Assembly (NCBI GenBank): GCA_965215165.1
Contig: CBDCCX010000006.1
Span: 2,170,001-2,234,000 of the forward strand
Length of the DNA: 64,000 nucleotides
Source of the DNA: JANQRZ01 sp965215165
Lineage (GTDB): Bacteria > Bacteroidota > Rhodothermia > Rhodothermales > JANQRZ01
Direction of reading: 5' to 3'
Every line of letters starts with the position of its first letter. Within the stretch, counting starts at the first letter, position 1. Below are positions 38,524 through 48,087 of this stretch, piece by piece. A program made the position numbers and the translations under genes. The notes below the pieces were generated by a model, which was not told the DNA's origin, searched no databases, and saw nothing but the letters and a program-made list of their open reading frames with translations.

Positions 38524-38648
38524 CCATTCCCTCCATTCCCTCCATTCCCTCCATTCCCTCCATTCCCTCCATTCCCTCCATTCCCTCCATTCCCTCCATT
38601 CCCTCCATTCCCTCCATTCCCTCCATTCCCTCCATTCCCTCCATTCCC

Positions 38649-38649
<1 letters not shown>
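38524..38649. repeat. Tandem array, 14 copies of a 9-bp unit (CCATTCCCT)
   Basis: Fourteen exact copies (126 bp), filling most of the 188-bp gap between the histidine kinase (stop at 38649-38651, overlapping the last base of the array) and the thioesterase start at 38460. On the thioesterase coding strand it reads AGGGAATGG and, being divisible by three, leaves an open frame. Confidence 0.95.
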
Positions 38650-40577
<1,928 letters not shown>

Positions 40578-40753
40578 TGAACTGGTCTAACTAGTCTGCC
40601 CGGTCTAACCAGTCTGTGTATTCAGACTGATAGACGAGTGCAAGCCTGCTTTCAGTCGTCCTGGCGTGACAGGCCGAGGGGCTGAAGCGGCTGCGAGCGG
40701 GTGGTAGAAAGGGAGCAGAGGCGGGTAAAATCTGCCCCCCGGAGCGCACGTCG

Positions 40754-40954
40754 CTAGCGGCTCAGCTCCTGGTCCCACCACGCGAACATCCCGTCTTCCG
40801 AGCGGCCGAGGGGGGCCCCGGCGTCACAGTACTCGCTCCACATCATCGCGCGCATCTGGGCTGTACGGGCAGGATCGCCCCCCGTGAGACGCAGCATTCG
40901 GGTGGTGAGATGGACGCGGCTGGAGGCGGTGGCGGGAGCGGCAGAGGCGGACAT
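40754..40954 (-). CDS. Small uncharacterised protein
   Basis: 66 residues from the ATG at 40954. Ala/Ser-rich start (MSASAAPATASSRVHL) and a C-terminal region with aromatic and acidic residues (MMWSEYCDAGAPLGRSEDGMFAWWDQELSR). No family was recognised. It could be real but is weakly supported: it is isolated, short and follows a GC-rich spacer. The 389-bp gap to the next gene (40955-41344) is described under the promoter entry. Confidence 0.35.
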   Translation of the reverse strand: MSASAAPATASSRVHLTTRMLRLTGGDPARTAQMRAMMWSEYCDAGAPLGRSEDGMFAWWDQELSR

Positions 40955-41175
40955 GGCGGTAGGGTGGGGCGGTAGAGAAGAGGGCTGACGTGGTTCAGCC
41001 GCTTGCCTTCCTAAATCCGTGCCGGCGTCTTCGCCCTCTGTACGCCGCCGGGTGCTCGGTCTGTTGTTCGCCATCCCTAGAGTTAGGTGTTGGAGGGTTC
41101 GCCCTCGGCTACGTTGCCTTGTCCGGGTCGGCTGCCAAGCTAACCCCCGGTGACAGGACTTCCCTCATGCTGAAT

Positions 41176-41206
41176 TTGACACTAGTTTATTCGTTTCAAA
41201 TAGATA
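41176..41206 (+). promoter_or_regulatory. Promoter candidate in AT-rich leader
   Basis: TTGACA at 41176-41181 followed, 17-19 nt later, by AATAGATAAG at 41199-41208. It sits in an AT-rich block (about 41160-41285) that contrasts with the roughly 70% GC around it. The leader to the ATG at 41345 would be about 130 nt. The match to a classical -35/-10 pair is by eye; Bacteroidota often use a different -7 element. Confidence 0.4.
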
Positions 41207-41344
41207 AGTCACATTCGGCATTATTTCTTTCACATGGGTTTCTTTCGCAACAGAACGTGCGTTTATTAAGACTCGTGTTTTCCTCTAGGTCACCTCCAAG
41301 GATTCCCCTATGGCTCAGGGGTCCTTGCCCACCCCCTCGAACCT

Positions 41345-42730
41345 ATGAGCAACCAAGACCACGCGGTCGGGACGCCCCCGGCCACCGCAGCTAGCTGCGA
41401 CGACCTCGAACAGCTAGACCTCCGCGAAATGCTGACGCGGGCCAGCCGGATGCGGCTCGCCGACCGGACCCGCTTCTTCTCTACGTGGATCCGCGGACTG
41501 CACCAACGAGGCGGCAGCCTCCACCTCCGGCCCATCGGCTCGGTCACCGACCGCATCACGCACGTCGGCAACCACAACACGGACGCGATGCGCCCGATGC
41601 TGATGTTCGGGTCGAACTCGTACCTCGGTCTGATGTCGCACCCCTACGTGCGGCAGAAGATGAAGGACGCCATCGACGACTACGGCGTCGGGGTGAGCGG
41701 GTCCCCGCTGCTCAACGGGCGCGGGGCCCTCCACGTCGAGCTCGAGGAGCGGATCGCCGCTTTCAAAGGAAAGGAGGACGCGGTCATCTTCCAGAGCGGG
41801 TACGGCGCGAACGTCGGCGTGCTCTCCCTCCTGGCCGGGCGGCACGACCACATCCTCTTCGACGAGCTCAGCCACGCCTCCTTCCGCGATGGGCTGCGGA
41901 TGAGCCTCGCCCACAACCACAAGTTCGGCCACAACGACGTGGACGACCTCGAGCAGCTCTTCGACCGGATCGGCGAGCACGACGGCGAGACGTTCGTCGG
42001 CGTCGAGGGCGTCTACTCGATGGACGGCGACGCGGCCCCGCTGGACCGGATCGCGCCGCTCTGCCGCAAGCACGGCGCGCTGCTGATGGTCGACGACGCG
42101 CACGGCACGGGCGTCCTCGGCGGCGGGCATGGCTCGGCGGCCGAGTTCGGCGTCACCGCCGACGTAGACCTGATCCTGAACACGTTCTCGAAGACGTTCG
42201 GCGTCACCGGCGCGGCGGTCTCCTGCTCGCGGCCCCTCGCCGACTTTCTGCGGTACTACGCCCGGAGCTACGTCTTCTCGTCGTCGCTCCCGCCGGCGAG
42301 CGTAGCGGCCGTCCTCGCTGGGCTCGACGTGATCGAGCGCGAGCCTGGGCGCATCGAGCGGCTCCATCATCTGATGGCCTACACGGCCCGTGCCTTCCGG
42401 CAGATCGGTTTTGACCTGCCCGAGCCGGAGTCGGCGATCATCGCCATCCGCTCGCCGCAGGGCATGCCGATCCGCGAGGCCGTCGTGGAGCTGAACGAGC
42501 GCGGCATCTTCCTCAACTCCATCGAGTACCCGGCGGTGCCGCCTTCGGAGGAGCGCTTCCGCATCAGCCTGATGGCGACGCACACCGAGGCGGACATCGA
42601 CCGGCTCGCCGAGGTGTTTGGCGAGGTGTGGGACCGGCACGCGCCGCCGGAGCACCGCCTCAGCCGCTCCGGCCCCGCCAACCCCTCGCTCTCGGGCGAC
42701 GGACAGGTCGGCACGCCGCCAGGGCTCTAG
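41345..42730 (+). CDS. Alpha-oxoamine synthase, probable serine palmitoyltransferase-type aminotransferase
   Basis: 461 residues of PLP fold type I. A proline-rich and disordered start precedes the core (FGSNSYLGLMSHPYV; DYGVGVSGSPLLNGRG). The motifs DDAHGTGVLGGGHG and NTFSKTFGVTG (Lys283 as the Schiff-base lysine) place it in the KBL/SPT/CqsA/BioF family. These enzymes condense an amino acid with an acyl-CoA. Serine palmitoyltransferase is a reasonable first choice, because this phylum makes sphingolipids and the chain lacks the signs of BioF. Biotin or autoinducer synthesis cannot be excluded. A Pro/Ser-rich tail of about 25 residues follows. Confidence 0.8.
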   Translation: MSNQDHAVGTPPATAASCDDLEQLDLREMLTRASRMRLADRTRFFSTWIRGLHQRGGSLHLRPIGSVTDRITHVGNHNTDAMRPMLMFGSNSYLGLMSHPYVRQKMKDAIDDYGVGVSGSPLLNGRGALHVELEERIAAFKGKEDAVIFQSGYGANVGVLSLLAGRHDHILFDELSHASFRDGLRMSLAHNHKFGHNDVDDLEQLFDRIGEHDGETFVGVEGVYSMDGDAAPLDRIAPLCRKHGALLMVDDAHGTGVLGGGHGSAAEFGVTADVDLILNTFSKTFGVTGAAVSCSRPLADFLRYYARSYVFSSSLPPASVAAVLAGLDVIEREPGRIERLHHLMAYTARAFRQIGFDLPEPESAIIAIRSPQGMPIREAVVELNERGIFLNSIEYPAVPPSEERFRISLMATHTEADIDRLAEVFGEVWDRHAPPEHRLSRSGPANPSLSGDGQVGTPPGL

Positions 42731-42773
42731 CTCCGGGGCTGTAGCTCCCGCGCGGGAGGCCCTCAGCCGATGC

Positions 42774-44105
42774 TCAGCCGATGACGTAGTGCTCTTCGGC
42801 GGCGAGGGCTTCCTGGAGGGCGTTTGCGGCGTCGGCGCGGAGCGCGTCGGCGTCGCGGTGGTGCGGGGCCAGGCGGGCGATGCCGACCGCGAGCGGCAGG
42901 TCGTCGGCGTGGACGCGCGCCGCCCACGTTTCGGTGGCCTCGGCGTCGGCGTAGAGGAAGACCCCGGCCATCAGCTCGCCGAACGTCTCGACGCGGCTGC
43001 CGGGGCTGACGGCTTCGAGGTGCTGCCGAAGGTGACGCTCCGCCTCGGCGACGGCCGCTGCGCCTTCTGCGCTGAGGCGCTCGGCGTCGGACAGGTAGAC
43101 GAGCGCTAGGGCGAGCGGGCGGTCCGAGTCTCGGGCACGCTCCATCTCGGCGGCGATGATCTCGCGCCGGGTCGGCGCGGCGGCCGGAGCGTCGTCGCCG
43201 GCCGGGTCGAGCATCGCTCCGAGCAGACCGGCGTACTGCACCAGGAGGCCGCGCTGCCGCTCGCTGAAGCCTAGCTGATCCGGCGCGAGGTCCACGACGA
43301 GGTGCACCGGCCCACCAGGGAGCGTGGCGACGGGCAGCACGGCGGCCCCCCCGAGCGGCACCGGGTGTTTGTAGTGCGGAAGCCCGGCTAGGAGCGGATC
43401 GCCCTCGCCGAGAACGGTCAGCGGCCGGTCCGGGGAGGCGGCATCGAGAAACGACGCGTTGCCCTTCGGGAAGCGGCCTTCGCGGTGCGCGGCGGGGTTG
43501 TGCGAGAGCGCGACCTCGAGCGTGAGGCCGGAGGCATCGGTAGAGAACAGCGCGACGGTCTGCACGTCGGTGGCGGCCCAGAGCGCGCGGAGCAGCGAGG
43601 TCACGGCCGTCGGCGAGTGGGTGTGCCAGAACGGCGAGTCGTCCCGCGCCTCCAGCATGAGCGGCAGCGCCGGCACCGGCGGCGGCACTGACTCCGTGGG
43701 TGCCGTGGACTCGGTGGAGGCACGCGGAGCAAGAGCACGCGGCGCGGGAGCGTTCGGAGGGCGCGCAGCCGCGCTCGCTCGCTCCGGCAGCGGCCCGTCC
43801 TCGGGCGTGACGGCGGCCCCGCCGGAGACCTCTGCACTCGCCGCCGGGTCCGGGTCGGGCAGGGACTCTCCCCTTGGGCGGATGTCCGAGATGCCGAGCG
43901 AGCGGAGCTCGTCCTCGCGCGAGAGTGGGGCCGGCCGCTGTTGCGCGGCAGCCCGGCGGCGGCGGCGGCCGATGGCGAGGACGAGGAGCGCAAGCAGCGC
44001 GAGCGCGAGCACGGCCGCACCGGCGCTCAGAAGCCAGACGTTGTCCATCAGATATCCCAGAATGGCCGCGAGCGCGGCGAGGACAGGGACAAGCACCCAG
44101 ACCAT
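42774..44105 (-). CDS. Membrane-anchored GAF plus degenerate GGDEF-domain protein
   Basis: 443 residues. Two N-terminal hydrophobic helices (VLVPVLAALAAILGYLM and LLSAGAAVLALALLALLVLAIG), then a basic stretch and a Pro/Ala-rich linker (about 55-150). A GAF-like domain (about 160-315; ALWAATDVQTVALFSTDASG) follows, and then a C-terminal domain with the outline of a diguanylate cyclase (RPLALALVYLSDAERLSAEG ... LPLAVGIARLAP). The GGDEF active-site segment is replaced by FGELMAGVF, so cyclase activity is unlikely. It may bind a ligand or act as a scaffold. Opposite strand to the aminotransferase gene that ends 43 bp away. Confidence 0.6.
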   Translation of the reverse strand: MVWVLVPVLAALAAILGYLMDNVWLLSAGAAVLALALLALLVLAIGRRRRRAAAQQRPAPLSREDELRSLGISDIRPRGESLPDPDPAASAEVSGGAAVTPEDGPLPERASAAARPPNAPAPRALAPRASTESTAPTESVPPPVPALPLMLEARDDSPFWHTHSPTAVTSLLRALWAATDVQTVALFSTDASGLTLEVALSHNPAAHREGRFPKGNASFLDAASPDRPLTVLGEGDPLLAGLPHYKHPVPLGGAAVLPVATLPGGPVHLVVDLAPDQLGFSERQRGLLVQYAGLLGAMLDPAGDDAPAAAPTRREIIAAEMERARDSDRPLALALVYLSDAERLSAEGAAAVAEAERHLRQHLEAVSPGSRVETFGELMAGVFLYADAEATETWAARVHADDLPLAVGIARLAPHHRDADALRADAANALQEALAAEEHYVIG

Positions 44106-44353
44106 AAGGCTCTGCGCCGACCGCGCACACGAAGGAGAGAAGACGGCTGAATCTACCGGTACCCCTGTCCAATGTCAACCAGAAGGCGTTGCCTCGCCCA
44201 GCCGTTCTCAGAACGGCGCATCTTCCCACGTGAGTGCTCTATCTCCCACGATACGTCGCGCGGAGGTGACAAGGGCCCCTCCCTAATCGCCGATTCGCGG
44301 AAAGGGTGCCCGGCTTGCTCGGTTCCTCTCCGAGCGTGCCTGCCACAGGCAGA

Positions 44354-44391
44354 AGCGCCCGGCCCCTCAGGAGTGAGGGGGCCGGGCGCTT
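44354..44391. terminator. GC-rich hairpin after the kamA-like gene
   Basis: AGCGCCCGGCCCCTCA and its near-complement form a 16-bp stem with one bulged base and a four-base loop. It starts 20 bp beyond the stop at 44411 on the minus strand. The T-run is poor on both strands. The rest of the 305-bp gap (44106-44410) shows no gene. Confidence 0.65.
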
Positions 44392-44410
44392 CCTCTTTAT
44401 GAAGGCTTCA

Positions 44411-45622
44411 CTACAGACTCTCGGCGTAGCCCTCCGGCACGGGCACGAACGTCGGCGCGCCGGTCGGCAGCGTGGCAGTGCCAGCCGGCAGGTCGACCTT
44501 GGGAAGCGCGAGCGCCGGCGTCTGTCCACCGAGAGGATTGGGCTCGGCCCAGAGGTCGCCGCGCGTGCTCTCGACGAGGACGTGGTCGCCGGCCCGGCCC
44601 CGGACGTAGTCGCGCGTGAGGGGGACCTTGCCGAAGGGCGTGTCGAGGACGTAGCTCGGCACCGCGAAGCCTGAGGTGTGACCGCGCAGCCCGCGCATCA
44701 GCGCCATCCCCGTCTCGATGGGCGTGCGGAACGCCGCCGTTCCGCCGATGAGCTGCGCCTGGTAGAGGTAGTACGGCCGCACCCGCATCGCCACGAGTCC
44801 CTCCACGAGCGCCTTCATGGTCGCGAGGTCGTCGTTGATCCCGCGCAGCAGCACGGTCTGATTGCCGACCGGCACGCCCGCCTCGGCGAGCCGGGCGCAG
44901 GCGGCGGCGGCCTCGGGCGTCAGCTCCTTCGGGTGGTTGAAGTGGGTGTTGAGCCAGACCGGATGGTGCGCCTCGAGGAGATCGCACAGGGCGTCGGTGA
45001 TCCGGCACGGCAGCGTCACCGGCAGGCGCGACCCGAGGCGGATGACCTCGACGTGCGGGATCGCGCGGAGCCGGCCGAGCAGCCAGCCCAGGTTGGCCTC
45101 GTTGAAGACGAGCGGGTCGCCGCCGGTCAAGAGCACGTCGCGGATCTCGGGGTGCGCGGCGAGGTAGGCGAGCGCGTCGCTCAGCTCGTCCCGGCGCATC
45201 ATGAAGTCCGCGTCGCCGACCATCCGCTTGCGGAGGCAGTAGCGGCAGTAGATCGCGCACTCGGAGGTGACGCAGAAGGCCACGCGGTCCGGGTAGTTGT
45301 GGATCAGGTTCTTGACCGGCGAGTGCCCCGCCTCGTCGAGCGGGTCGGCGACGCCGACGATGTCGGGCGCTAGCTCGCTCATCCTCGGGACCACCTGCCG
45401 CCGCACGGGGCAGCCTGGATCGGCCGGGTCCATCAGGCTCGCGTAGTACGGCGTGATGGTCCACCGGAAGATGTCGCGCGTGGCCGCGAGGGCGGCGAGC
45501 TCATCCTCCGTCGGGTCGATGTAGGCGCGGAGCGCGGCCTCGTCGCGGACGCGGTTCTGCATCTGCCACCGCCAATCCGTCCATTTCGGATTGAGGATCG
45601 GGGAGTGGGGAGTGACTTCCAT
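44411..45622 (-). CDS. KamA-type radical SAM lysine 2,3-aminomutase family protein
   Basis: 403 residues. The radical SAM cluster motif CAIYCRYC is at residues 122-129 (Cys122, Cys126, Cys129). Adjacent TGGDPLV, the PLP/substrate region (LRAIPHVEVIRLGSRLPVTLPCRI) and a lysine-binding zone (FNHPKELTPEAA) are typical of KamA. It would move the amino group of lysine from C2 to C3 using SAM, a [4Fe-4S] cluster and PLP. The length and N-terminal WRWQMQNRV agree with the KamA family; EF-P-modifying EpmB is shorter. No beta-lysine acetyltransferase (ablB) is adjacent. Beta-lysine made here could serve as a compatible solute precursor. Confidence 0.88.
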   Translation of the reverse strand: MEVTPHSPILNPKWTDWRWQMQNRVRDEAALRAYIDPTEDELAALAATRDIFRWTITPYYASLMDPADPGCPVRRQVVPRMSELAPDIVGVADPLDEAGHSPVKNLIHNYPDRVAFCVTSECAIYCRYCLRKRMVGDADFMMRRDELSDALAYLAAHPEIRDVLLTGGDPLVFNEANLGWLLGRLRAIPHVEVIRLGSRLPVTLPCRITDALCDLLEAHHPVWLNTHFNHPKELTPEAAAACARLAEAGVPVGNQTVLLRGINDDLATMKALVEGLVAMRVRPYYLYQAQLIGGTAAFRTPIETGMALMRGLRGHTSGFAVPSYVLDTPFGKVPLTRDYVRGRAGDHVLVESTRGDLWAEPNPLGGQTPALALPKVDLPAGTATLPTGAPTFVPVPEGYAESL

Positions 45623-45634
45623 CCTGAATCGGGG

Positions 45635-45877
45635 TTACGGGCGGCCGTCGAGGTTGGGGTAACGTCGGAAGGCGTGGAGCACGGCGGGGTCGCGGGTCGT
45701 CTCGAAGGCCTGGCCGCACCTCCCGCAGCGGAAGGTGATCGACTTGGGCTGCGCCGAGATGCCGTTGAAGAAATTGAGCCAGCCCAGCAGGCCGTAGCGC
45801 AGGTCGGGCCGCGCGAAGTGGTGGTAGCGGTCGTGCCCGCACGCGCACGTCGGGCGGCCGGAGTCGTTCGGTTCCAT
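45635..45877 (-). CDS. Small zinc-ribbon protein
   Basis: 80 residues with two likely metal-binding pairs (CACGHDRYHH and CGRCG). The middle contains DLRYGLLGWLNFFNGISAQPKSITF. It is soluble. Function unknown; a zinc-binding accessory protein is plausible. It lies 12 bp before the KamA-like gene in the same direction and may be cotranscribed. Confidence 0.65.
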   Translation of the reverse strand: MEPNDSGRPTCACGHDRYHHFARPDLRYGLLGWLNFFNGISAQPKSITFRCGRCGQAFETTRDPAVLHAFRRYPNLDGRP

Positions 45878-45936
45878 AGGCCCCCTACGCCGGACGACGC
45901 ACCCGGATTCGCCGCCTGGCTTTCAGCGCCTGGCTT

Positions 45937-46920
45937 TCAGCCCAGCCCGAGGCGACGGAGGCCGCGCCCGAGCAGGTCGGCGAGGAAGTCGGGATAGGCC
46001 TGCCCGGCCAGCTCGGCGATGATGGCGAAGGTGCCGTCCGGGGCGAAGGTCGGGAGCGGGTTGATCTCGATAAACCACGGGTGTCCGGCGTCGTCGACGC
46101 GGAAGTCGAGCCGGGCGAAGTCGCGGCAGTCGAGTGCGCGGTAGGCGCGGAGCGCGAGGTCGTGGAGGCGCGCCTCGAGGGCGGCGTCGAGCGTGCCGAG
46201 GTCGTAGGCGAACGGCGCGCCGGCCTCCTCGAAGCGCTCGAGGGCGTGCAGCCCGATGCCGGTCTCGCGCTCCGTCGCCCGTTGCAGGACGGGCAGCGCC
46301 TCGCCCTCGCCGACGACGGCGACCGTGAACTCGCTTCCGGCCACGAACCGCTCGATCACGATGTCCTGCCGGTAGAGCCGCGCCTGCCGCTCGACCTCGG
46401 TCCGGAGCGCAGCCCCGTCGTCGCACCGGCTGCTCGGCGCGATGCCCTTCGCGGTCCCCTCGTAGCGCGGCTTGGCGAAGACCGGAAACGGCGGGAGACG
46501 CGCCTCGTCGATCGCATCTCTCTCCGTCGCCACTGTCCAGTCCGGCGTCGGGACACCGACGGCGCGGGCGAGGGTTTTGGTGAGCGCCTTGTCGAGCGAG
46601 ACCGACAGCGTCAGCGCGTCGGAGCCGAGGCACGGGACGCCGGCTAGCTCGAGCAGGACCGGGGCGTGAGCCTCGCGGTTTCGGCTCCCGTAGCTCTCGG
46701 CAATCGTAATCGCCGCGTCGAGATCGAGCGGTCCGTGCTTCATGGTTTCGAGCAGCGCCTGCGCCGAGCCGATGCGGACCGGCGCGTGCCCAAGCGCCCG
46801 CACGGCGGCTTCGAGCGCGGCGACGGTCTCTTCGGGTTCGTACTCCGCGTCCCAATCGGGCGGAGCACCGGGCGGCGGCAGCGTGTCGCCGAAGCGGTCG
46901 TAGACGAGGCCGATCCTCAC
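45937..46920 (-). CDS. ATP-grasp ligase of the D-alanine-D-alanine ligase type
   Basis: 327 residues from a GTG that overlaps the previous stop (GTGA at 46917-46920). N-terminal VRIGLVYDRFGD, central FPVFAKPRYEGTAKGIAPSSRCDD with the ATP-binding Lys, FVAGSEFTVAVVG and C-terminal FARLDFRVDDAGHPWFIEINPLPTFAPDG (Mg2+ ligands D and ExN) are the ATP-grasp/Ddl fold. It may be a peptide ligase rather than the housekeeping Ddl: the substrate-side motifs differ from the classical EALEGSP/ASLKA pattern. Preceded by a small protein with a typical tail motif (46917-47141). Confidence 0.82.
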   Translation of the reverse strand: MRIGLVYDRFGDTLPPPGAPPDWDAEYEPEETVAALEAAVRALGHAPVRIGSAQALLETMKHGPLDLDAAITIAESYGSRNREAHAPVLLELAGVPCLGSDALTLSVSLDKALTKTLARAVGVPTPDWTVATERDAIDEARLPPFPVFAKPRYEGTAKGIAPSSRCDDGAALRTEVERQARLYRQDIVIERFVAGSEFTVAVVGEGEALPVLQRATERETGIGLHALERFEEAGAPFAYDLGTLDAALEARLHDLALRAYRALDCRDFARLDFRVDDAGHPWFIEINPLPTFAPDGTFAIIAELAGQAYPDFLADLLGRGLRRLGLG

Positions 46921-47141
46921 GGGCGCGCCCGGCTGCGCGGCACCGGTCCCGTCTCCTTCTCCGCCTCGGGCAGCGCGCCGAGAAACGTCGGCACCACTTT
47001 GGGCGGCTCGACGATCAGCTCGCGGGCGGTGGCCGCGACGGTCGCCGGGGCCTCGGCACGGTAGGCCTCTTCCCGCCGCTTCGCTGCCCGCCCGAAGATG
47101 GCGTGCAGCTCGGCCTCGCTGTAGCGTTGCTCGTCGGTCAT
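46917..47141 (-). CDS. Small protein with YSEAEL(x)AIF-type N-terminal motif
   Basis: 74 residues. The opening RYSEAELHAIFGRAAKRREEAYR is a short helical module found at the N-terminus of many small uncharacterised proteins in Bacteroidota and Thermus-type genomes. The rest is basic/proline-rich and likely disordered. Function unknown. The stop codon overlaps the GTG of the ATP-grasp gene, suggesting translational coupling. Confidence 0.6.
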   Translation of the reverse strand: MTDEQRYSEAELHAIFGRAAKRREEAYRAEAPATVAATARELIVEPPKVVPTFLGALPEAEKETGPVPRSRARP

Positions 47142-47168
47142 GGGCAGGCGAAGGGAGTCGCAGCCAAT

Positions 47169-47978
47169 TTAGGCGATGGCGCGGTCCAGTGCCGCCTGCC
47201 GCTTGCCGAGCTGCGCCGAGGCAAAGGTCAGGAGCTCCGTCGCGGTCAACCCGAACGGATCGCACTCCCCGCCGTAGGGGGCGAAGTAGTCGCCGAGCAC
47301 GCCGACCACGAGCGGGAAGAGAACCTCGGCCTCGTCCTCTAGCACCTCGCGCAGGGCACCGTCGCGCTCGAAGGCCTCGCGCAGCAGGTCGATGCCGAAG
47401 GCGATGTGCCGGGCCTCGTCGCGCTGCACGAGCCGGATGCCCTCGACCAGGCCGGGCAGGATGCCGCGCCGCTCGAAGATCTGGTAGAACCCGTGGTAGC
47501 CCGTCTCGGCGAGCGTCCCCTCGACGAAGAGGTGGTAGGTCGTGAGGGCGCGGACGAGGGCCTCGTCGGAGGCGTCGGTGAGCACGGCGTCGAGGCGCTC
47601 GGGCAGCACGCGCTCGAACAGGGCGGCGTGCGACGCGCCGGTGTACGCGCTCAGGCCCGGGTTCCCGGCGACCTCGCCGAGCCAGCGGCGGAAGAACTCG
47701 GCGTGCTTGGTCTCCTCCCAGACCTGAGACGCGAGGAACGCACAGGCGGCCTCCTGCTCCGGCTTGCGGCGGAGCGCGACGAGCAGCGGGGCGAGGTCCG
47801 AGGCGACCGCCTCCTCCCCGCCGAGAAAAAGGGCACAGGCGCGGATGGTGGCGTCGCGCTCGTCATCGTCGAACGCCTCCCAATCGCGACGGTCCTGATC
47901 GAGACCGAGGGTCTGCGGGTCCCAGGCGAGCTTCTTGGCCTTGTGGTAGCGCGTCCAGTGCATCGAGTCGAGGTGCAT
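47169..47978 (-). CDS. R2-like ligand-binding oxidase
   Basis: 269 residues from the ATG at 47976-47978 (MHLDSMHWTRYHKAKKL). The ferritin-like four-helix core carries the metal ligands E55, E89/H92 (WEETKH), E153 and E188/H191 (RDEARHIAF). Val58 and Tyr148 occupy the positions of the valine-tyrosine pair that forms an ether cross-link in R2lox proteins. R2lox holds a Mn/Fe cofactor and a fatty-acid-like ligand and probably oxidises a hydrophobic substrate. It is not a ribonucleotide reductase R2. It lies upstream of the small protein and the ATP-grasp gene on the same strand. Confidence 0.92.
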   Translation of the reverse strand: MHLDSMHWTRYHKAKKLAWDPQTLGLDQDRRDWEAFDDDERDATIRACALFLGGEEAVASDLAPLLVALRRKPEQEAACAFLASQVWEETKHAEFFRRWLGEVAGNPGLSAYTGASHAALFERVLPERLDAVLTDASDEALVRALTTYHLFVEGTLAETGYHGFYQIFERRGILPGLVEGIRLVQRDEARHIAFGIDLLREAFERDGALREVLEDEAEVLFPLVVGVLGDYFAPYGGECDPFGLTATELLTFASAQLGKRQAALDRAIA

Positions 47979-48030
47979 CGGGGTCTTGGTCCGTGAGACA
48001 GGCTGCAACATACGGCAGCATCCAGACGCA

Positions 48031-48061
48031 GGCGGCGGCACCCCGCGAGGAGCGCCGCCGC
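48031..48061. terminator. GC-rich hairpin after the T9SS gene at 48088
   Basis: GCGGCGGC at 48032-48039 pairs with GCCGCCGC at 48054-48061 across a 14-nt loop. It lies 27 bp past the stop on the minus strand. The same position, relative to stop, is occupied by similar GCGGCGG/CCGCCGC hairpins after the T9SS genes at 50666 and 63294. No clear T-run. Confidence 0.5.
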
Positions 48062-48087
48062 TGGTACTTCTTCGCTCTACCGCTAGG

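Noticed and set aside
47169..47978. Ribonucleotide reductase small subunit
   Set aside because: Length, ligand spacing and the Val58/Tyr148 pair are those of R2lox, and no R1 gene is near.
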